Positions 1 through 11,522 of a stretch of DNA of 64,000 bases are shown piece by piece (positions within the stretch are counted from its first letter, which is position 1; the number at the start of each line of letters is the position of its first letter). The notes under the pieces are model-generated. The model was not told where the DNA came from and made no database searches. It was given only the letters and a program-made list of their open reading frames with translations. Origin of the DNA: Alphaproteobacteria bacterium (GTDB lineage Bacteria; Pseudomonadota; Alphaproteobacteria; Rhodobacterales; Rhodobacteraceae); NCBI GenBank assembly GCA_030432315.1, contig JAUIHM010000002.1:1-64000 (forward strand). Reading direction: 5' to 3'. The translations under genes were made by a program, and so were the position numbers.

Positions 1-1
1 C

Positions 2-532
2 GGCGTGATGAAGGTGTCCGCCGTCGCCGCCGAGCGCCAGACCGTCGAGGCGCCCGCTCGGGTGTTCCACTCCCAGGAAGAGGTCAAGGACGCGTTCAAG
101 GCCGGTGAATTCACCCACGACACCATCGTCGTCGTCCGCTTTCAGGGACCCAAGGCCAACGGCATGCCCGAACTGCACAGTCTCACCCCGGTCATGGCGG
201 TGCTGCAGGATCGGGGCCTCAGGGTTGCACTCGTCACCGATGGCCGCATGTCCGGCGCATCCGGCAAGGTGCCCTCCGCCATCCATGTCTCGCCCGAGGC
301 GCTGGACGGCGGTCCGCTTTCCCGTCTGGCGGACGGCGACATGGTCCGGGTGGACGCCGTCGCCGGAACCCTCGATGTGCTCACACCCGGCGCCCTCGAG
401 CGCCCGCCCGCCCGCGCCTCGCTCGGCGGCAATGAAACCGGACTTGGCCGCGAGCTTTTCGCCACGTTCCGCCGCGCCGTCGGCTCCGCCGAAACCGGTG
501 CGTCCAGCCTCGTATTGGAGAATGCCCGATGA
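2..532 (+). CDS. edd: Phosphogluconate dehydratase, C-terminal fragment (5' end outside window)
   Basis: Translated [24 protein letters not shown] motif typical of the IlvD/Edd C-terminus; followed directly by eda (ATGA overlap). Confidence 0.93.
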   Translation, partial: GVMKVSAVAAERQTVEAPARVFHSQEEVKDAFKAGEFTHDTIVVVRFQGPKANGMPELHSLTPVMAVLQDRGLRVALVTDGRMSGASGKVPSAIHVSPEALDGGPLSRLADGDMVRVDAVAGTLDVLTPGALERPPARASLGGNETGLGRELFATFRRAVGSAETGASSLVLENAR

Positions 533-1170
533 CCCCCAAAGACGCTTCCACCTTCGCCCGCAAGATCGCAGGTCTCGCTCCGGTCATTCCGGTGCTGGTC
601 GTCGAAGACGCGGCCCATGCCGTTCCGCTCGCCAATGCGCTGGTTGCCGGCGGTCTGCCGGTTCTTGAGGTGACGCTGCGCACTCCCGCTGCCCTCGAGG
701 TGATCCGCGCCATGGCCGACGTGGAAGGCGGCATTCCCGGCGCCGGAACCCTGCTGACCCCCGCCGATGTCAAGGCCGCCAAGGCGGCAGGCGCCAGATT
801 CGGGGTCTCGCCCGGCGTCACCGAGCGGCTGCTCGACGCCTGCGAGGACGCGGAACTGCCGCTGCTGGCCGGGGTCGCCACGGTGACCGAGGCGATGTGG
901 ATGTACGAGCGCGGCTATGACATGTGCAAGTTCTTCCCGGCGGAAGCCAATGGCGGCGCCAGCGTGCTGAAAGCCTGGCACGGCCCGCTGCCCCAGGTCT
1001 CCTACTGCCCGACCGGAGGCGTCACGCCGCAGAACGCCGCCGAATATCTGTCACTGCCCAACGTGATCTGTGTTGGCGGCTCGTGGATCGCAAACAGGAA
1101 CCTGATGCAGGCCGGTGCCTGGGACGAAATCGAGTCTCTTGCCCGCGCCGCGTCCGCGCTGAAAGGGTAA
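529..1170 (+). CDS. eda: 2-dehydro-3-deoxy-6-phosphogluconate aldolase
   Basis: KDPG aldolase motifs ([48 protein letters not shown]); adjacent to edd. Confidence 0.95.
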   Translation: MTPKDASTFARKIAGLAPVIPVLVVEDAAHAVPLANALVAGGLPVLEVTLRTPAALEVIRAMADVEGGIPGAGTLLTPADVKAAKAAGARFGVSPGVTERLLDACEDAELPLLAGVATVTEAMWMYERGYDMCKFFPAEANGGASVLKAWHGPLPQVSYCPTGGVTPQNAAEYLSLPNVICVGGSWIANRNLMQAGAWDEIESLARAASALKG

Positions 1171-1174
1171 CGCC

Positions 1175-2788
1175 ATGACCGACGGGATCTGGGACGATCT
1201 GCACCTAGCGGGCAGGACTGCCAAGTCGCGGAAAATCACCTCGCTGTTCGCGCAGGATCCCGGCCGCTTCACCGGGTTTTCCGCCAGCCTCGGTGACATG
1301 CTGTTCGACTGGTCGAAAACCAACATTGATGCGGACACCCGCAGCCTGCTGTTGCAGCTCGCCGAAAGCCGCGGCGTGACGGCGCGCCGGGATGCGATGT
1401 TCGCCGGCGAAAAGATCAACGTGACCGAGGATCGCGCGGTGCTCCACACGGCCCTGCGCAACCGCGCCAACACCCCGGTCATGGTCGACGGCGTCGACGT
1501 GATGCCCGAGGTCAACGCGGTTCTGGACGCCATGGCCGCCTTTGCCGCCGGCCTGCGCGACGGCAGCATCACCGCCTCCGACGGTCAGCCGTTCACCGAT
1601 GTGGTCAACATCGGCATTGGCGGGTCCGACCTCGGGCCGGTGATGGCGACGCTGGCGCTCGCCCCCTATCATGACGGGCCGCGCCTGCACTTTGTCTCCA
1701 ATGTCGACGGCGCCCATGTGCACGACACTCTGGCCGGTCTCGACCCGGCGCGGACTTTGGTGATCGTCGCCTCCAAGACGTTCACCACCATCGAGACCAT
1801 GACCAACGCCACCACCGCCCGCAAATGGCTGCGCGCGGGTCTGGGCGATGCCGCGGCGGACGGTCATCTCGCCGCCGTCTCCACCGCGCTCGACAGGACC
1901 GGTGCCTTCGGCATCGACCCCGCAAGGGTGTTCGGCTTCTGGGACTGGGTCGGCGGTCGCTACTCGGTCTGGGGTGCGGTCGGCCTGCCGCTGATGATCG
2001 CCATCGGCCCGGAGCGGTTCATCGAATTTCTCGAAGGCGCTCACGAAATGGACCGCCATTTCCAGACCGCACCGCTGGCGGAAAACCTGCCGGTGCTGCT
2101 CGCGCTTGTCGGCATCTGGCACCGCGACATTTGCGGTTATGCCACCCGCGCGGTGCTGCCCTATGACCAGCGCCTGTCGCGACTGCCCGCCTACCTGCAG
2201 CAGCTGGACATGGAATCGAACGGCAAGAGCGTGTCACTCGACGGCTCCTCCCTGTCGATCGACAGCGGCCCGGTGGTCTGGGGCGAGGCCGGCACCAACG
2301 GCCAGCACGCGTTTTATCAGCTGATCCACCAGGGCACGTCGGTCATTCCCTGCGAATTTCTCGTCGCCGCCAACGGTCATGAACAGGATCTCGCCCATCA
2401 CCACGAACTTCTGCTCGCCAACTGCCTGGCCCAGAGCGAGGCACTGCTGCTCGGTCGCGACCTCGAGGCGGCGCGAAAGACCGTCAGCAATCCCGCGCTG
2501 GCGCCCCACAAGGTCTTCGCCGGCAACCGGCCCTCAACCACCCTCGTCTACAGCTCTCTCGATCCGCGAACCCTTGGCCGGATTATCGCGCTTTACGAAC
2601 ACCGGGTGTTTGTCGAAGGCACAATCTGGGGTCTCAACAGCTTCGACCAGTGGGGCGTTGAACTGGGCAAGGAACTGGCCACGGCACTGCTGCCGGTGCT
2701 GCAGACCGGCGACGGGGTGGACACGCGTGACGGTTCGACCGCGGGCCTTCTGACGAGGGTGCGGGCGCTCAGAGATCAATCTGCATAG
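1175..2788 (+). CDS. pgi: Glucose-6-phosphate isomerase
   Basis: [40 protein letters not shown] and [16 protein letters not shown] motifs. Confidence 0.97.
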   Translation: MTDGIWDDLHLAGRTAKSRKITSLFAQDPGRFTGFSASLGDMLFDWSKTNIDADTRSLLLQLAESRGVTARRDAMFAGEKINVTEDRAVLHTALRNRANTPVMVDGVDVMPEVNAVLDAMAAFAAGLRDGSITASDGQPFTDVVNIGIGGSDLGPVMATLALAPYHDGPRLHFVSNVDGAHVHDTLAGLDPARTLVIVASKTFTTIETMTNATTARKWLRAGLGDAAADGHLAAVSTALDRTGAFGIDPARVFGFWDWVGGRYSVWGAVGLPLMIAIGPERFIEFLEGAHEMDRHFQTAPLAENLPVLLALVGIWHRDICGYATRAVLPYDQRLSRLPAYLQQLDMESNGKSVSLDGSSLSIDSGPVVWGEAGTNGQHAFYQLIHQGTSVIPCEFLVAANGHEQDLAHHHELLLANCLAQSEALLLGRDLEAARKTVSNPALAPHKVFAGNRPSTTLVYSSLDPRTLGRIIALYEHRVFVEGTIWGLNSFDQWGVELGKELATALLPVLQTGDGVDTRDGSTAGLLTRVRALRDQSA

Positions 2789-3209
2789 AGCGCTCGACCA
2801 CCACCGTGCATTGCGCATGGCGCACGATCCGCGCGGCGGTGGATCCGATCAGGTAGTCGCGGAAGTCCGGCCGGTGCGATCCGAGTATGATCGCGTCGGC
2901 CTTCATCTTTTCGGCGATCCGCAGGATCTCCGCCGACGGCGACCCCTCGTCGATCATCGTGTGACCTGTTACCCCGGCCGCCGTGAGCATGCCCTTCAAA
3001 TGCGCAAGTGCCTCATCGCGGTTGGCCTTCAGCCGTTCCTGAAACGATTCCTCGCGGATGTAGCCGGAGATGTAGCTGGGCACCGGCTCGATCACCGACA
3101 GCAGCGTGATCTCGCCCTCGGCATCGATCAGCTTCTTGGCAATCTCGACGAGACGCGCGCCCACCTCTCCGTGCGACGGGTCGATGGGTACAAGGATCCT
3201 GCTGTACAT
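2769..3209 (-). CDS. Universal stress protein (UspA family)
   Basis: [14 protein letters not shown] and C-terminal [38 protein letters not shown] preceded by GGAGG. Confidence 0.9.
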   Translation of the reverse strand: MYSRILVPIDPSHGEVGARLVEIAKKLIDAEGEITLLSVIEPVPSYISGYIREESFQERLKANRDEALAHLKGMLTAAGVTGHTMIDEGSPSAEILRIAEKMKADAIILGSHRPDFRDYLIGSTAARIVRHAQCTVVVERSMQIDL

Positions 3210-3241
3210 TCTCACTCCTCCTGATTACGTCACCCCCCACA

Positions 3242-3925
3242 ATGGTACAAAAAACGCTCCATGCCAGCCCTGATTTGAATCAATCCCCCGATGTCGCGCC
3301 TGGCCTGAACGTGGTGCACATGGATGAGCATCTCATGGTGCTCGACAAACCCTCCGGCCTGCTTTCGGTTCCCGCCAAACCGCCCGGTCCCCAGGACTGT
3401 CTCGAAGCCCGCGCCAAAGCGGCCCATCCGGAGGCGCTGCTGGTCCACCGGCTCGACATGGACACCTCCGGCATCATGCTCTTCGCCCGCACCAGACTGG
3501 CCCAGCGGCATCTCGGCTGGCAGTTCGAGCGCAGGCAGCTGAAAAAGACCTACGAGGCCCGCGCCGCCGGCCACATTGCCGACGACACCGGCCGCATCGA
3601 CCTGCCGCTGATCTGCGACTGGCCCAACCGGCCGCTGCAGATGGTCTGTCACATCCGCGGCAAGCCCTCCGTCACCGATTACGCAGTGCTCGACCGCGAA
3701 CCCGGCGCCGTCACCCGCGTCGAACTCCGTCCGCAGACCGGCCGCAGCCACCAGTTGCGTGTTCATCTGCTCGCCCTCGGCCACCCGATCCTCGGCGACG
3801 GCTTCTATGCCGATCCCGCCACCAGGATCGCCGCCCCAAGGCTGCAGCTGCATGCCCGCGAGATCTCGCTGCGCCACCCTGACGGCGGCGCCTGGGTCAC
3901 CTTCACCGCCCCGACGCCATTCTAG
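3242..3925 (+). CDS. RluA-family pseudouridine synthase
   Basis: LVHRLDMDTSGIMLFAR catalytic motif; RPQTGRSHQLRVHLLALGHPILGD. Confidence 0.92.
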   Translation: MVQKTLHASPDLNQSPDVAPGLNVVHMDEHLMVLDKPSGLLSVPAKPPGPQDCLEARAKAAHPEALLVHRLDMDTSGIMLFARTRLAQRHLGWQFERRQLKKTYEARAAGHIADDTGRIDLPLICDWPNRPLQMVCHIRGKPSVTDYAVLDREPGAVTRVELRPQTGRSHQLRVHLLALGHPILGDGFYADPATRIAAPRLQLHAREISLRHPDGGAWVTFTAPTPF

Positions 3926-4824
3926 AGCCAGGCGGCGCCGCGCACGCCGGAGCTGTCACCATGGACATTCCGCACCAACCGCGTCGCGAAGCGCTTGCCG
4001 AAGACATGCGGTTTGATCAGATCCGGCACATTCCGGTAGATCCTCTCGACATTCGACAGACCGCCGCCCAGCACAATCACGTCCGGATCGAGGATGTTGA
4101 CGATCATCGCCAACGACCGCCCCAGCCGGTCCTCGAACCGCGCGAGGCTGGCCAGCGCCGATGCATCGCCCAGATCGGCCAGAGCGATGATCTCCGGCGC
4201 CGTCGGCCCGTCCCCAACAGGTGCTCCGACGCTGCGCGCGTGATCGGCAGCAAAATTCGGCCCCGACAGCCAGGCCTCCGTATGGCCGTGAACCCCACAG
4301 GAGCAGACCGGTCCCGGCCGTTCGGCGTCGAGCGGCGAGGGCAGGGGCACATGGCCCCATTCACCGCCGATGGCGTTGATCCCCTCTACCAGCCTTCCAT
4401 GCACCACCAGCCCGCCGCCGACCCCGGTGCCAAGAATCACCCCGAAGACCACTTCGCCACCCGCGCCACCGCCATCCTTCGCTTCGGACAGGGCGAAACA
4501 GTTGGCGTCATTGGCAATCTTCACCGGCCGGTCCAGCGCCGCATGCAGATCCCCGCGCAGATCCCGGCCGCTCAGCCAGGTGGAATTCCCCATCGAAACC
4601 TTGCCGGTGCCCCGGTCGACCGAGCCGGGGACACCGATGCCGACCTGTTCGATCCGCGCCCCGGCTTCGGCCTCGAGCCGTTCGGTCAGGCCGCGGATTG
4701 CCTCGATGCCGCCGTCATAATCGTGCCGCGGCGTGGGCACCCGCGCGCGCGCCCGTTCCACCCCGTCCGCGTCCAGAACCACGCCTTCGATCTTCGTCCC
4801 GCCGTAATCCAGACCCAGTCGCAT
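3922..4824 (-). CDS. ROK-family sugar kinase
   Basis: MRLGLDYGGTKIEGVVLD nucleotide-binding motif, GVPGSVD, ILGTGVGGG, CSCGVHGHTEAWLSG zinc motif. Confidence 0.9.
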   Translation of the reverse strand: MRLGLDYGGTKIEGVVLDADGVERARARVPTPRHDYDGGIEAIRGLTERLEAEAGARIEQVGIGVPGSVDRGTGKVSMGNSTWLSGRDLRGDLHAALDRPVKIANDANCFALSEAKDGGGAGGEVVFGVILGTGVGGGLVVHGRLVEGINAIGGEWGHVPLPSPLDAERPGPVCSCGVHGHTEAWLSGPNFAADHARSVGAPVGDGPTAPEIIALADLGDASALASLARFEDRLGRSLAMIVNILDPDVIVLGGGLSNVERIYRNVPDLIKPHVFGKRFATRLVRNVHGDSSGVRGAAWL

Positions 4825-4939
4825 GATGCCCTCCCGTTGGTTCCAACCGTTTTAGGCGTGCCCCGCCGGTCGCGCAACGCTCCTTTGCCTTGGCGTGCCG
4901 GCGATGCTAAACCGGCCCGTAGACATGTAGGCGGCGGGT

Positions 4940-5842
4940 ATGTTCTGGAAAATTCCGGTTTTTGGAAAAGTCAGCAAGATCGGTATCAAACCACCACGCC
5001 CGACCCCGGACCGGTCCGGGCTGACCATTGCCGCGATCGTCCGCAACGAGGCGCGTCATATCGGCGAATGGGCCCATTTCCACGACCGCGCCGGCGCATC
5101 GCGCATCATCCTCTATGACAACGGCTCAACGGACGACACCCTGGCGATCGTCCGCGACGTGCTGCCGGCCGGACAACTGGTCATCGTTCCCTGGGGCCAG
5201 ACCCTGTCCGATGCCCGCATGGGCCGCGAGATTCACAACCAGGTGCTGGCCTACGCCCATGCCGCCAGCAATTTCGGTTCCAACTGCCGCTGGATGGCGT
5301 TTATCGACATCGACGAATTTCTCGTGCCAACCCGCGCAAAGAGCCTGCCCGAGGCCCTGTCGCATCTCGACGGCGCCCGTTCCGTTTCCCTGCCCTGGCA
5401 CATGTTCGGCCGGTCGGGCCACATCACGCCGCCCGAAGGCGGCGTCCTGCGCAACTATCTTTACCGCGCGGCAGACCCGATGAGCAGCGCCCGGGGCATC
5501 CGCGCCTTCAAATGCATCGTCGATCCATGCCACCTGACCGCGCTGCGCGTGCATTCGATGGAGGTCGACGGCCGCGCCGACAGCGTCAACGACCGTGGCG
5601 AAGCGGCCAGTGTCTCCGGTCGCGAAAAACCGGATTTCTATTCCGTCGATCATATTCAGCTTAACCACTACTACACCCGTTCGGAACAGGAGCTTGCCGC
5701 GAAGATCGGCCGCGGCCCCAACCTGCGCGCCAAATCGCCTGAATATGAGCGCAAGGTTCGCCGCACGATGCTCAACATCGAGAGCGATCAGGTCGAGGAC
5801 CGCACCGCCATCAACTACCTCACCCGGATCGGCTGGGAATGA
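4940..5842 (+). CDS. Glycosyltransferase (GT92/GT2-like)
   Basis: LTIAAIVRNEARHIGEWAHFH...LYDNGSTDDT...WMAFIDIDEFL. Confidence 0.82.
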   Translation: MFWKIPVFGKVSKIGIKPPRPTPDRSGLTIAAIVRNEARHIGEWAHFHDRAGASRIILYDNGSTDDTLAIVRDVLPAGQLVIVPWGQTLSDARMGREIHNQVLAYAHAASNFGSNCRWMAFIDIDEFLVPTRAKSLPEALSHLDGARSVSLPWHMFGRSGHITPPEGGVLRNYLYRAADPMSSARGIRAFKCIVDPCHLTALRVHSMEVDGRADSVNDRGEAASVSGREKPDFYSVDHIQLNHYYTRSEQELAAKIGRGPNLRAKSPEYERKVRRTMLNIESDQVEDRTAINYLTRIGWE

Positions 5843-6678
5843 CGATGCAGGTCGAACTGATCGTCTCAACCTACAACAGCCCCAGGGCACTTGATCTCTG
5901 CCTGACCGGCGTAATGGCACAGAACACGCTGCCGGATGCCATCTGCATCGCCGATGACGGCTCCGGGCCGGAAACCGCTGCCGCGATCGCCGCGTTTCAG
6001 ACCGCCTGGCCGCATATGCCCGTCCGCCACGTCTGGCACGAGGATCGGGGGTTTGAGAAGGCCGCGATCCTCAACCGGGCGCTCGCCACCTCAACCGCCG
6101 ATTTCATCGTCTTCATCGACGGAGACGTGCTGATCCACCCCACCTTCATCGCCCGTCACCTGGCACTGGCCCGGCCGGGAAGGTTCAGCACCGGCAGCCT
6201 GATCCGCCTCAATGCCGAAACCACCGCCTTCGTCACGCCCGACATGGTCCGGTCCGGCCTTGTGTTCGAACGCGCCTGGCTGCGCGCGCACGGAACTTTC
6301 GACCGCATCGGCACCTGGCTCAAGACCATGCCGTTTCCGTTTCCGGTGATGCGCTTTCTCGATGCCGTCACCCCGGTGCAAAAAGCGCTCTGCGGCGCCA
6401 ATGCCTCGCTGTTCCGCGCCGATGCGCTGGCGGTCAACGGCTTCGACGAGGCGATCAAGTATGGCGGCAGCGACAAGGAATTCGGCATCCGACTGACCAA
6501 TGCCGGCATCCGCGGCCAGCACCTGCGCTACACCGCGCCGCTGGTCCATCTCGATCATCCGCGCGGCTACCGCGACGAAGACGAAATCCGCCGCCACAAA
6601 CAAATGATCGCCAGGGTCCGCAGCGAACGCCTCACCTGGACCCAGAACGGCATCCTGAAACAGGACCTCGCCCCGTGA
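5839..6678 (+). CDS. Glycosyltransferase family 2
   Basis: VELIVSTYNSPRALDLCL, DAICIADDGSG, FIVFIDGDVLIHP (DxD), C-terminal YGGSDKEFGIRL; ATGA overlap with the previous CDS. Confidence 0.88.
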   Translation: MTMQVELIVSTYNSPRALDLCLTGVMAQNTLPDAICIADDGSGPETAAAIAAFQTAWPHMPVRHVWHEDRGFEKAAILNRALATSTADFIVFIDGDVLIHPTFIARHLALARPGRFSTGSLIRLNAETTAFVTPDMVRSGLVFERAWLRAHGTFDRIGTWLKTMPFPFPVMRFLDAVTPVQKALCGANASLFRADALAVNGFDEAIKYGGSDKEFGIRLTNAGIRGQHLRYTAPLVHLDHPRGYRDEDEIRRHKQMIARVRSERLTWTQNGILKQDLAP

Positions 6679-7361
6679 CTGCCTCCGGACGCGGCGTCAT
6701 CTACATCGCCACCGGTGCGGCCCATGTGCAGGCCGCGCGTCTGTCCGCGGCCTCGGTGCGCGCCAGCAATCCCGGTCTCGGTCTGGCGCTGTTCACCGAC
6801 GAAGCTGCGCACTTCCGCGAATTCGACCAGGTCACGCCTATCGAGAACCCCCATGCCCGGTCGAAAGTCGACCTGTTGCAGAAGTCGCCCTATGCCGAAA
6901 CGCTCTACCTCGACACCGATACCCGGGTGGTCGGTGACCTTGCTCCGGCGTACCGCCTGCTCGAACGCTTCGACCTCGCGGTCGCCCACCGTACCCCGGA
7001 TCCCAAACGGCTGGCCTCGGCGAAGCCGACGGACACACCCCCGTCCGCCTATCCCGAACACAACGGCGGCGTGATCTTTTACCGCGCGACCCCGGCCGTG
7101 CAGACCTTTCTCGACAATTGGCGCAGCGCCTATCACCGGCTCGGCCGCACCGCCGATCAGGTGACGTTCCGCGAACAGCTCTGGGCGTCCGACATCCGTA
7201 TCGCCATCCTGCCTGTGCGCTACAACACCCGCAGCTATACCTGGCTCGATCACCTGACCTGGAAGGGCGCTCCGCCGGTGGTCCTGCACCTGAACCGCTA
7301 CCACCCGGGCAAGGGCGGCCGGCTGCGCCAGGCGCTCCGAGGTCTCGGCGGGCCGCGCTAG
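6675..7361 (+). CDS. Nucleotide-diphospho-sugar transferase-like protein
   Basis: KVDLLQKSPYAETLYLDTDTRVVGDL DxD-type motif; GTG start overlapping upstream TGA. Confidence 0.7.
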   Translation: MTASGRGVIYIATGAAHVQAARLSAASVRASNPGLGLALFTDEAAHFREFDQVTPIENPHARSKVDLLQKSPYAETLYLDTDTRVVGDLAPAYRLLERFDLAVAHRTPDPKRLASAKPTDTPPSAYPEHNGGVIFYRATPAVQTFLDNWRSAYHRLGRTADQVTFREQLWASDIRIAILPVRYNTRSYTWLDHLTWKGAPPVVLHLNRYHPGKGGRLRQALRGLGGPR

Positions 7362-8575
7362 GCGAGCACGGTTCCCGGCACCGGCTTTCCGGCGCGCTCG
7401 CATTCCGCGCGGATCAGAGCTTCCAGCCGGCCGTGCAGATACCGGTAGTCGTATTTCTCCACTGCCGTCCGCCGTGCCGCTTCGGCGAGGCTGCGTGCCC
7501 AGTCCGGCCGCTCGACGACCGAGCGCAGCGCCGCCGCATATCCCGCCGCATCGTGCTCATCCACAAGAACGCCGTTCAAACCGCTCTGGATCGCCTCGGG
7601 GATTCCGGCATGCCGGGTCGACACCACCACCGTACCCGAGGCCATCGCCTCCTGGATCGAGGTGGGCAGCCCCTCGGTATTGCCGTCCTCCGCCGTGACC
7701 GAATGCTGCAGGTAGACACCGGCGGTGCCGATCTTTCTGCGCACCTCCTCATGCGGCTGCTGCCCCAGAAACGTCACCCGCCCGTCGAGGCCGAGTTCCC
7801 GGACCCGCGCCTGGCATGCTGCCTCCAGCGGCCCCTCGCCGATGATCTCCAGCCGGTGCTGAGGATGGTCGATGGCCAGCGCCGCGAAGGCATCAATCGA
7901 CAGCAGCGGCGCCTTCTTGGCGACGATCCGGCCGACCATCAGGATCAGTTCGGGGTCGCGTTCCGGCCCCGGCGCAAACAGATCCGTGTCCACTCCGGTC
8001 GGGATTACATGGGAATTCGGATGGCTGACCCCCTGTTCCGCCAGGTTGTCGAGCAGTGACTGCGACACCGAGATCACCCCGGCCAGACGCGGCATCGCTG
8101 CCTTGTAGCGCCGGACGATCCGCGGCGAACGCAGCCGTTTCGAGGCATCGAAGCCGCGGAAATAGACGAATACCGGAATGCCTAGGTCGTCGTGGATCGG
8201 CGCCAGATTGCCGCCCAGATGCCCGAATTCCGCGACAACCGCGCTGACATGGTTCTCGCGCAGAAACGCCTCCTGCGCCCGCCACGCCCGGCCAAACGCG
8301 ACGCCGGACGAGCCGTAGCGCCAGCTCTGCACCGCCTTGCCAACCTCCCGCTCCATGAAGGCGACAAAACCGTCGGTATGTTCATCGAGCACGAATGTCG
8401 GGCGCAGCGGCGCGTGATCCGGCACCATCCGTTCACACAGAACCACGGTATTGCCGCCGAAAAGCATTGCCACATGCCGCCGCACGCCGGTTTCCGTCGC
8501 CTTGCCCAGGATCCCCGTGGCGATGGCAACGGTCGCGATCCGGTGGGCAGAGGTCGTGCCGGCCGTTGAATTCAT
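7358..8575 (-). CDS. Glycosyltransferase family 4
   Basis: LILMVGRIVAKKAPLLSIDAFAAL, HRLEIIGEGPLEAACQARVRELGLDGRVTFLG, EGLPTSIQEAMASGTVVVSTRHAGIPEAI; start trimmed to MNSTAGTTSAHRIATVAI. Confidence 0.9.
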   Translation of the reverse strand: MNSTAGTTSAHRIATVAIATGILGKATETGVRRHVAMLFGGNTVVLCERMVPDHAPLRPTFVLDEHTDGFVAFMEREVGKAVQSWRYGSSGVAFGRAWRAQEAFLRENHVSAVVAEFGHLGGNLAPIHDDLGIPVFVYFRGFDASKRLRSPRIVRRYKAAMPRLAGVISVSQSLLDNLAEQGVSHPNSHVIPTGVDTDLFAPGPERDPELILMVGRIVAKKAPLLSIDAFAALAIDHPQHRLEIIGEGPLEAACQARVRELGLDGRVTFLGQQPHEEVRRKIGTAGVYLQHSVTAEDGNTEGLPTSIQEAMASGTVVVSTRHAGIPEAIQSGLNGVLVDEHDAAGYAAALRSVVERPDWARSLAEAARRTAVEKYDYRYLHGRLEALIRAECERAGKPVPGTVLA

Positions 8576-8714
8576 GGGGGTCGGTCCTTTCAAAGCAGAT
8601 CCGTGCCGCGCCTGACGGTTCAAACCCCGTCTGAGGCACAATCGCGTGCAGATTATTTTACGCTGAACGTCCGTATTATCAATATGCTCCGGCCCATGCC
8701 CGGGGCAAGGGCGC

Positions 8715-9374
8715 TCAGGCCCAGTCGAACCGGAACTGCCCGCCAAGACCCAGCCGGGCGATCTCTGCCGACACCGTCTCGAATTCGGGGCGCAGGCTCT
8801 CGATCCGGTCATGATGGGTTTCCACCAGCACCTGGCCGACCTGGGCGTGACAGCCACTGGAGAGCATCCGGGCGATGATCCGGTATTCCGCGCCCTCCGC
8901 GTCGATCTTGGCGATGTCAACCGGGCCGATCCGGGCAATAATGTCGGCGATGTCCTCGACCGGTACCATGCGATACGCGTCCTGCGACACGTTCGGCTTT
9001 TCCGTCAGCAGCGACGAGCTTTCCGAATGCCCCAGGGGGTCATCGGCATAGTCCTGGTGCAGATAGAGTTTCATTTCGGTGTTGATGTCGAGAACACCGG
9101 CATTGTGCGGCCGTATCCTCGGGTCGCGCTGCGCTGCCGACAGGAGCAGCGCAAACACGTCCGGATTGGGTTCGAAGGCGTGGACCACCGCCCCACGGGC
9201 CGCGAACGCCGCCGCTACTTCGCCCCTGTTCGCCCCGATATCCAGTACAACCATACCGGGACGAACGGAATTTACCGTCTCGTGGAAAAGCCGGTCATGG
9301 GGGCGGATCAGGAACCCCGGGACCTTCCAGCCCCGGCGCACCAGCCATTTTCTAAGGTTGGACCTCAGCCCCAT
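8715..9374 (-). CDS. FkbM family methyltransferase
   Basis: GMVVLDIGANRGEVAAAFAARG SAM-binding motif; DIAKIDAEGAEYRIIARM. Confidence 0.88.
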   Translation of the reverse strand: MGLRSNLRKWLVRRGWKVPGFLIRPHDRLFHETVNSVRPGMVVLDIGANRGEVAAAFAARGAVVHAFEPNPDVFALLLSAAQRDPRIRPHNAGVLDINTEMKLYLHQDYADDPLGHSESSSLLTEKPNVSQDAYRMVPVEDIADIIARIGPVDIAKIDAEGAEYRIIARMLSSGCHAQVGQVLVETHHDRIESLRPEFETVSAEIARLGLGGQFRFDWA

Positions 9375-9398
9375 GCCGTTTCCCGATCCCGATAGGGA

Positions 9399-11522
9399 TC
9401 AGGCTTCCTCTTTGACTTCCTCGCCGGTTTCCTGGTTGATCGCCTTCATCGACAGGCGCACCTTGCCGCGGTCGTCGAAGCCCATCAGCTTGACCTTGAC
9501 GGTCTGGCCTTCGGAAACCACGTCCTTCGGGTGACCGACGCGCTCGTCCGACATCTGGCTGACATGCACGAGGCCGTCCCGCTTGCCGAAGAAGTTCACG
9601 AAGGCACCGAAGTCCATGATCTTGACCACCTTGCCGGTGTAGATCTTGCCGACTTCCGGTTCATCGACGATCGAACCGATCAGTTCGCGCGCCTTTTCGA
9701 TCGCGGCGGCATTAGCCGAGGCGATCTTGATCACACCATCGTCGTTGATGTCGACCTTGGCGCCCGATTCCTCGACGATGCCACGGATCACCTTGCCGCC
9801 CGACCCGATGACTTCGCGGATCTTGTCGACGGCAATCTGCAGCGTCTCGATGCGCGGTGCATGGGCGGAAAACTCGGACCGTCCGGCGGTCAGCGCCTTG
9901 CTCATTTCGCCGAGGATGTGCATCCGGCCGTCTTTCGCCTGGGCGAGGGCCTGGTCCATGATCTCATGGGTGATGCCGGCAACCTTGATGTCCATCTGCA
10001 GCGAAGTGATGCCGTTCTCGGTACCCGCGACCTTGAAGTCCATGTCGCCGAGGTGATCCTCGTCGCCGAGAATGTCGGTCAGAACCGCGAACTTCTCGCC
10101 CTCGAGGATCAGACCCATCGCCACGCCGGCCACCGGCGCCTTCAGCGGAACGCCCGCATCCATCATCGACAGGGACGAGCCACAGACCGTCGCCATCGAC
10201 GAAGAGCCGTTGGATTCGGTGATCTCCGAGACGACGCGGATGGTGTAGGGGAAATCCGTTGCCGCCGGCAGAACCGCCTGCAGCGCCCGCCATGCCAGCT
10301 TGCCGTGACCGATCTCACGGCGGCCCGGACCCGCCATGCGGCCCGCCTCACCGACGGAATACGGAGGGAAGTTGTAATGCAGCAGGAAGGTCGAGCGCGA
10401 CGAGCCGTGCAGCGCATCGATCATCTGCTCGTCGTCGCCGGTGCCCAGCGTGGTCACAAGCAGACCCTGGGTTTCGCCGCGGGTGAACAGGGCCGAACCG
10501 TGCGTGCGCGGCAGAAGGCCGACTTCCGCTTCGATCGGGCGGACGGTGAAGAGATCGCGCCCATCGATCCGGGTGCCCTTGTCCAGCACGTCGTTGCGCA
10601 CGACCGCGGATTCGAGCTTCTTGATGCAGGTGTCGAGATTCTCGTCCGCCAGTTCCTCTTCGGACAGGGCGGCGTGGATCGTGTCCCTGGCTGCAGAAAC
10701 TGCGTCCTGGCGAGCAAGTTTGTCGCGAATCGCGAAGGCGCCGCGCATTGCGTCCTCCCCGGCAGCCTTCACGCGGTCGTAGAGACCGGAATAATCCGGA
10801 GCCTGGTAGTTGAACGGCTCTTTCGCCGCGTCTTCCGCCATGTCGATGATCATGTCGATCACCGGCTGCATCTGTTCGTGGCCGAATTTGACCGCGCCCA
10901 GCATCTCGGCTTCGGACAACTCATAGGCCTCCGATTCGACCATCATCACCGCGTCCTTGGTGCCGGCAACAACCAGGTCGAGCCGCTGCTCGGGATTGTC
11001 GCGCAGCTTTTCCATGTCGTCGACGGCCGGGTTCAGCACGTAGGAGCCGTCAACGAAACCGACCCGCGCACAGCCGATCGGGCCGAGGAACGGCGCGCCG
11101 GACAGGGTCAGCGCGGCCGAGGCGGCAATCATCGCCACCACATCGGGATCGTTTTCCATGTCGTAGGACAGGACGGTACAGATCACCTGCACCTCGTTCT
11201 TGAAACCATCAACGAACAGCGGGCGGATCGGACGGTCGATCAGACGCGAGGTCAGTGTTTCCTTTTCCGTAGGCCGGGCCTCACGTTTGAAAAAGCCGCC
11301 AGGGATCTTGCCGGCGGCGTAGTATTTTTCCTGGTAGTGCACGGTCAGCGGGAAGAAATCCTGCCCCGGCTTTGCCTTCTTGGCGAAGACAACGGCGGCG
11401 AGAACGCTGGTCTCCCCGTAGGTCGCGACGACGGCACCATCGGCCTGGCGGGCGATCTTCCCCGTTTCGAGCGTGAGCGTGTCATGGCCCCACTCGATTG
11501 ATTTCTTTACGATATTGAACAT
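9399..11522 (-). CDS. pnp: Polyribonucleotide nucleotidyltransferase (PNPase)
   Basis: [12 protein letters not shown]...[28 protein letters not shown], RNase PH domains, KH and S1 domains at C-terminus; downstream of rpsO. Confidence 0.98.
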   Translation of the reverse strand: MFNIVKKSIEWGHDTLTLETGKIARQADGAVVATYGETSVLAAVVFAKKAKPGQDFFPLTVHYQEKYYAAGKIPGGFFKREARPTEKETLTSRLIDRPIRPLFVDGFKNEVQVICTVLSYDMENDPDVVAMIAASAALTLSGAPFLGPIGCARVGFVDGSYVLNPAVDDMEKLRDNPEQRLDLVVAGTKDAVMMVESEAYELSEAEMLGAVKFGHEQMQPVIDMIIDMAEDAAKEPFNYQAPDYSGLYDRVKAAGEDAMRGAFAIRDKLARQDAVSAARDTIHAALSEEELADENLDTCIKKLESAVVRNDVLDKGTRIDGRDLFTVRPIEAEVGLLPRTHGSALFTRGETQGLLVTTLGTGDDEQMIDALHGSSRSTFLLHYNFPPYSVGEAGRMAGPGRREIGHGKLAWRALQAVLPAATDFPYTIRVVSEITESNGSSSMATVCGSSLSMMDAGVPLKAPVAGVAMGLILEGEKFAVLTDILGDEDHLGDMDFKVAGTENGITSLQMDIKVAGITHEIMDQALAQAKDGRMHILGEMSKALTAGRSEFSAHAPRIETLQIAVDKIREVIGSGGKVIRGIVEESGAKVDINDDGVIKIASANAAAIEKARELIGSIVDEPEVGKIYTGKVVKIMDFGAFVNFFGKRDGLVHVSQMSDERVGHPKDVVSEGQTVKVKLMGFDDRGKVRLSMKAINQETGEEVKEEA

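Noticed and set aside
9531-11501. 656-aa ORF antisense to pnp
   Set aside because: Shadow ORF of a high-GC conserved gene; low-complexity H/R/D/G-rich translation, no family signature; pnp on the minus strand is unambiguous.
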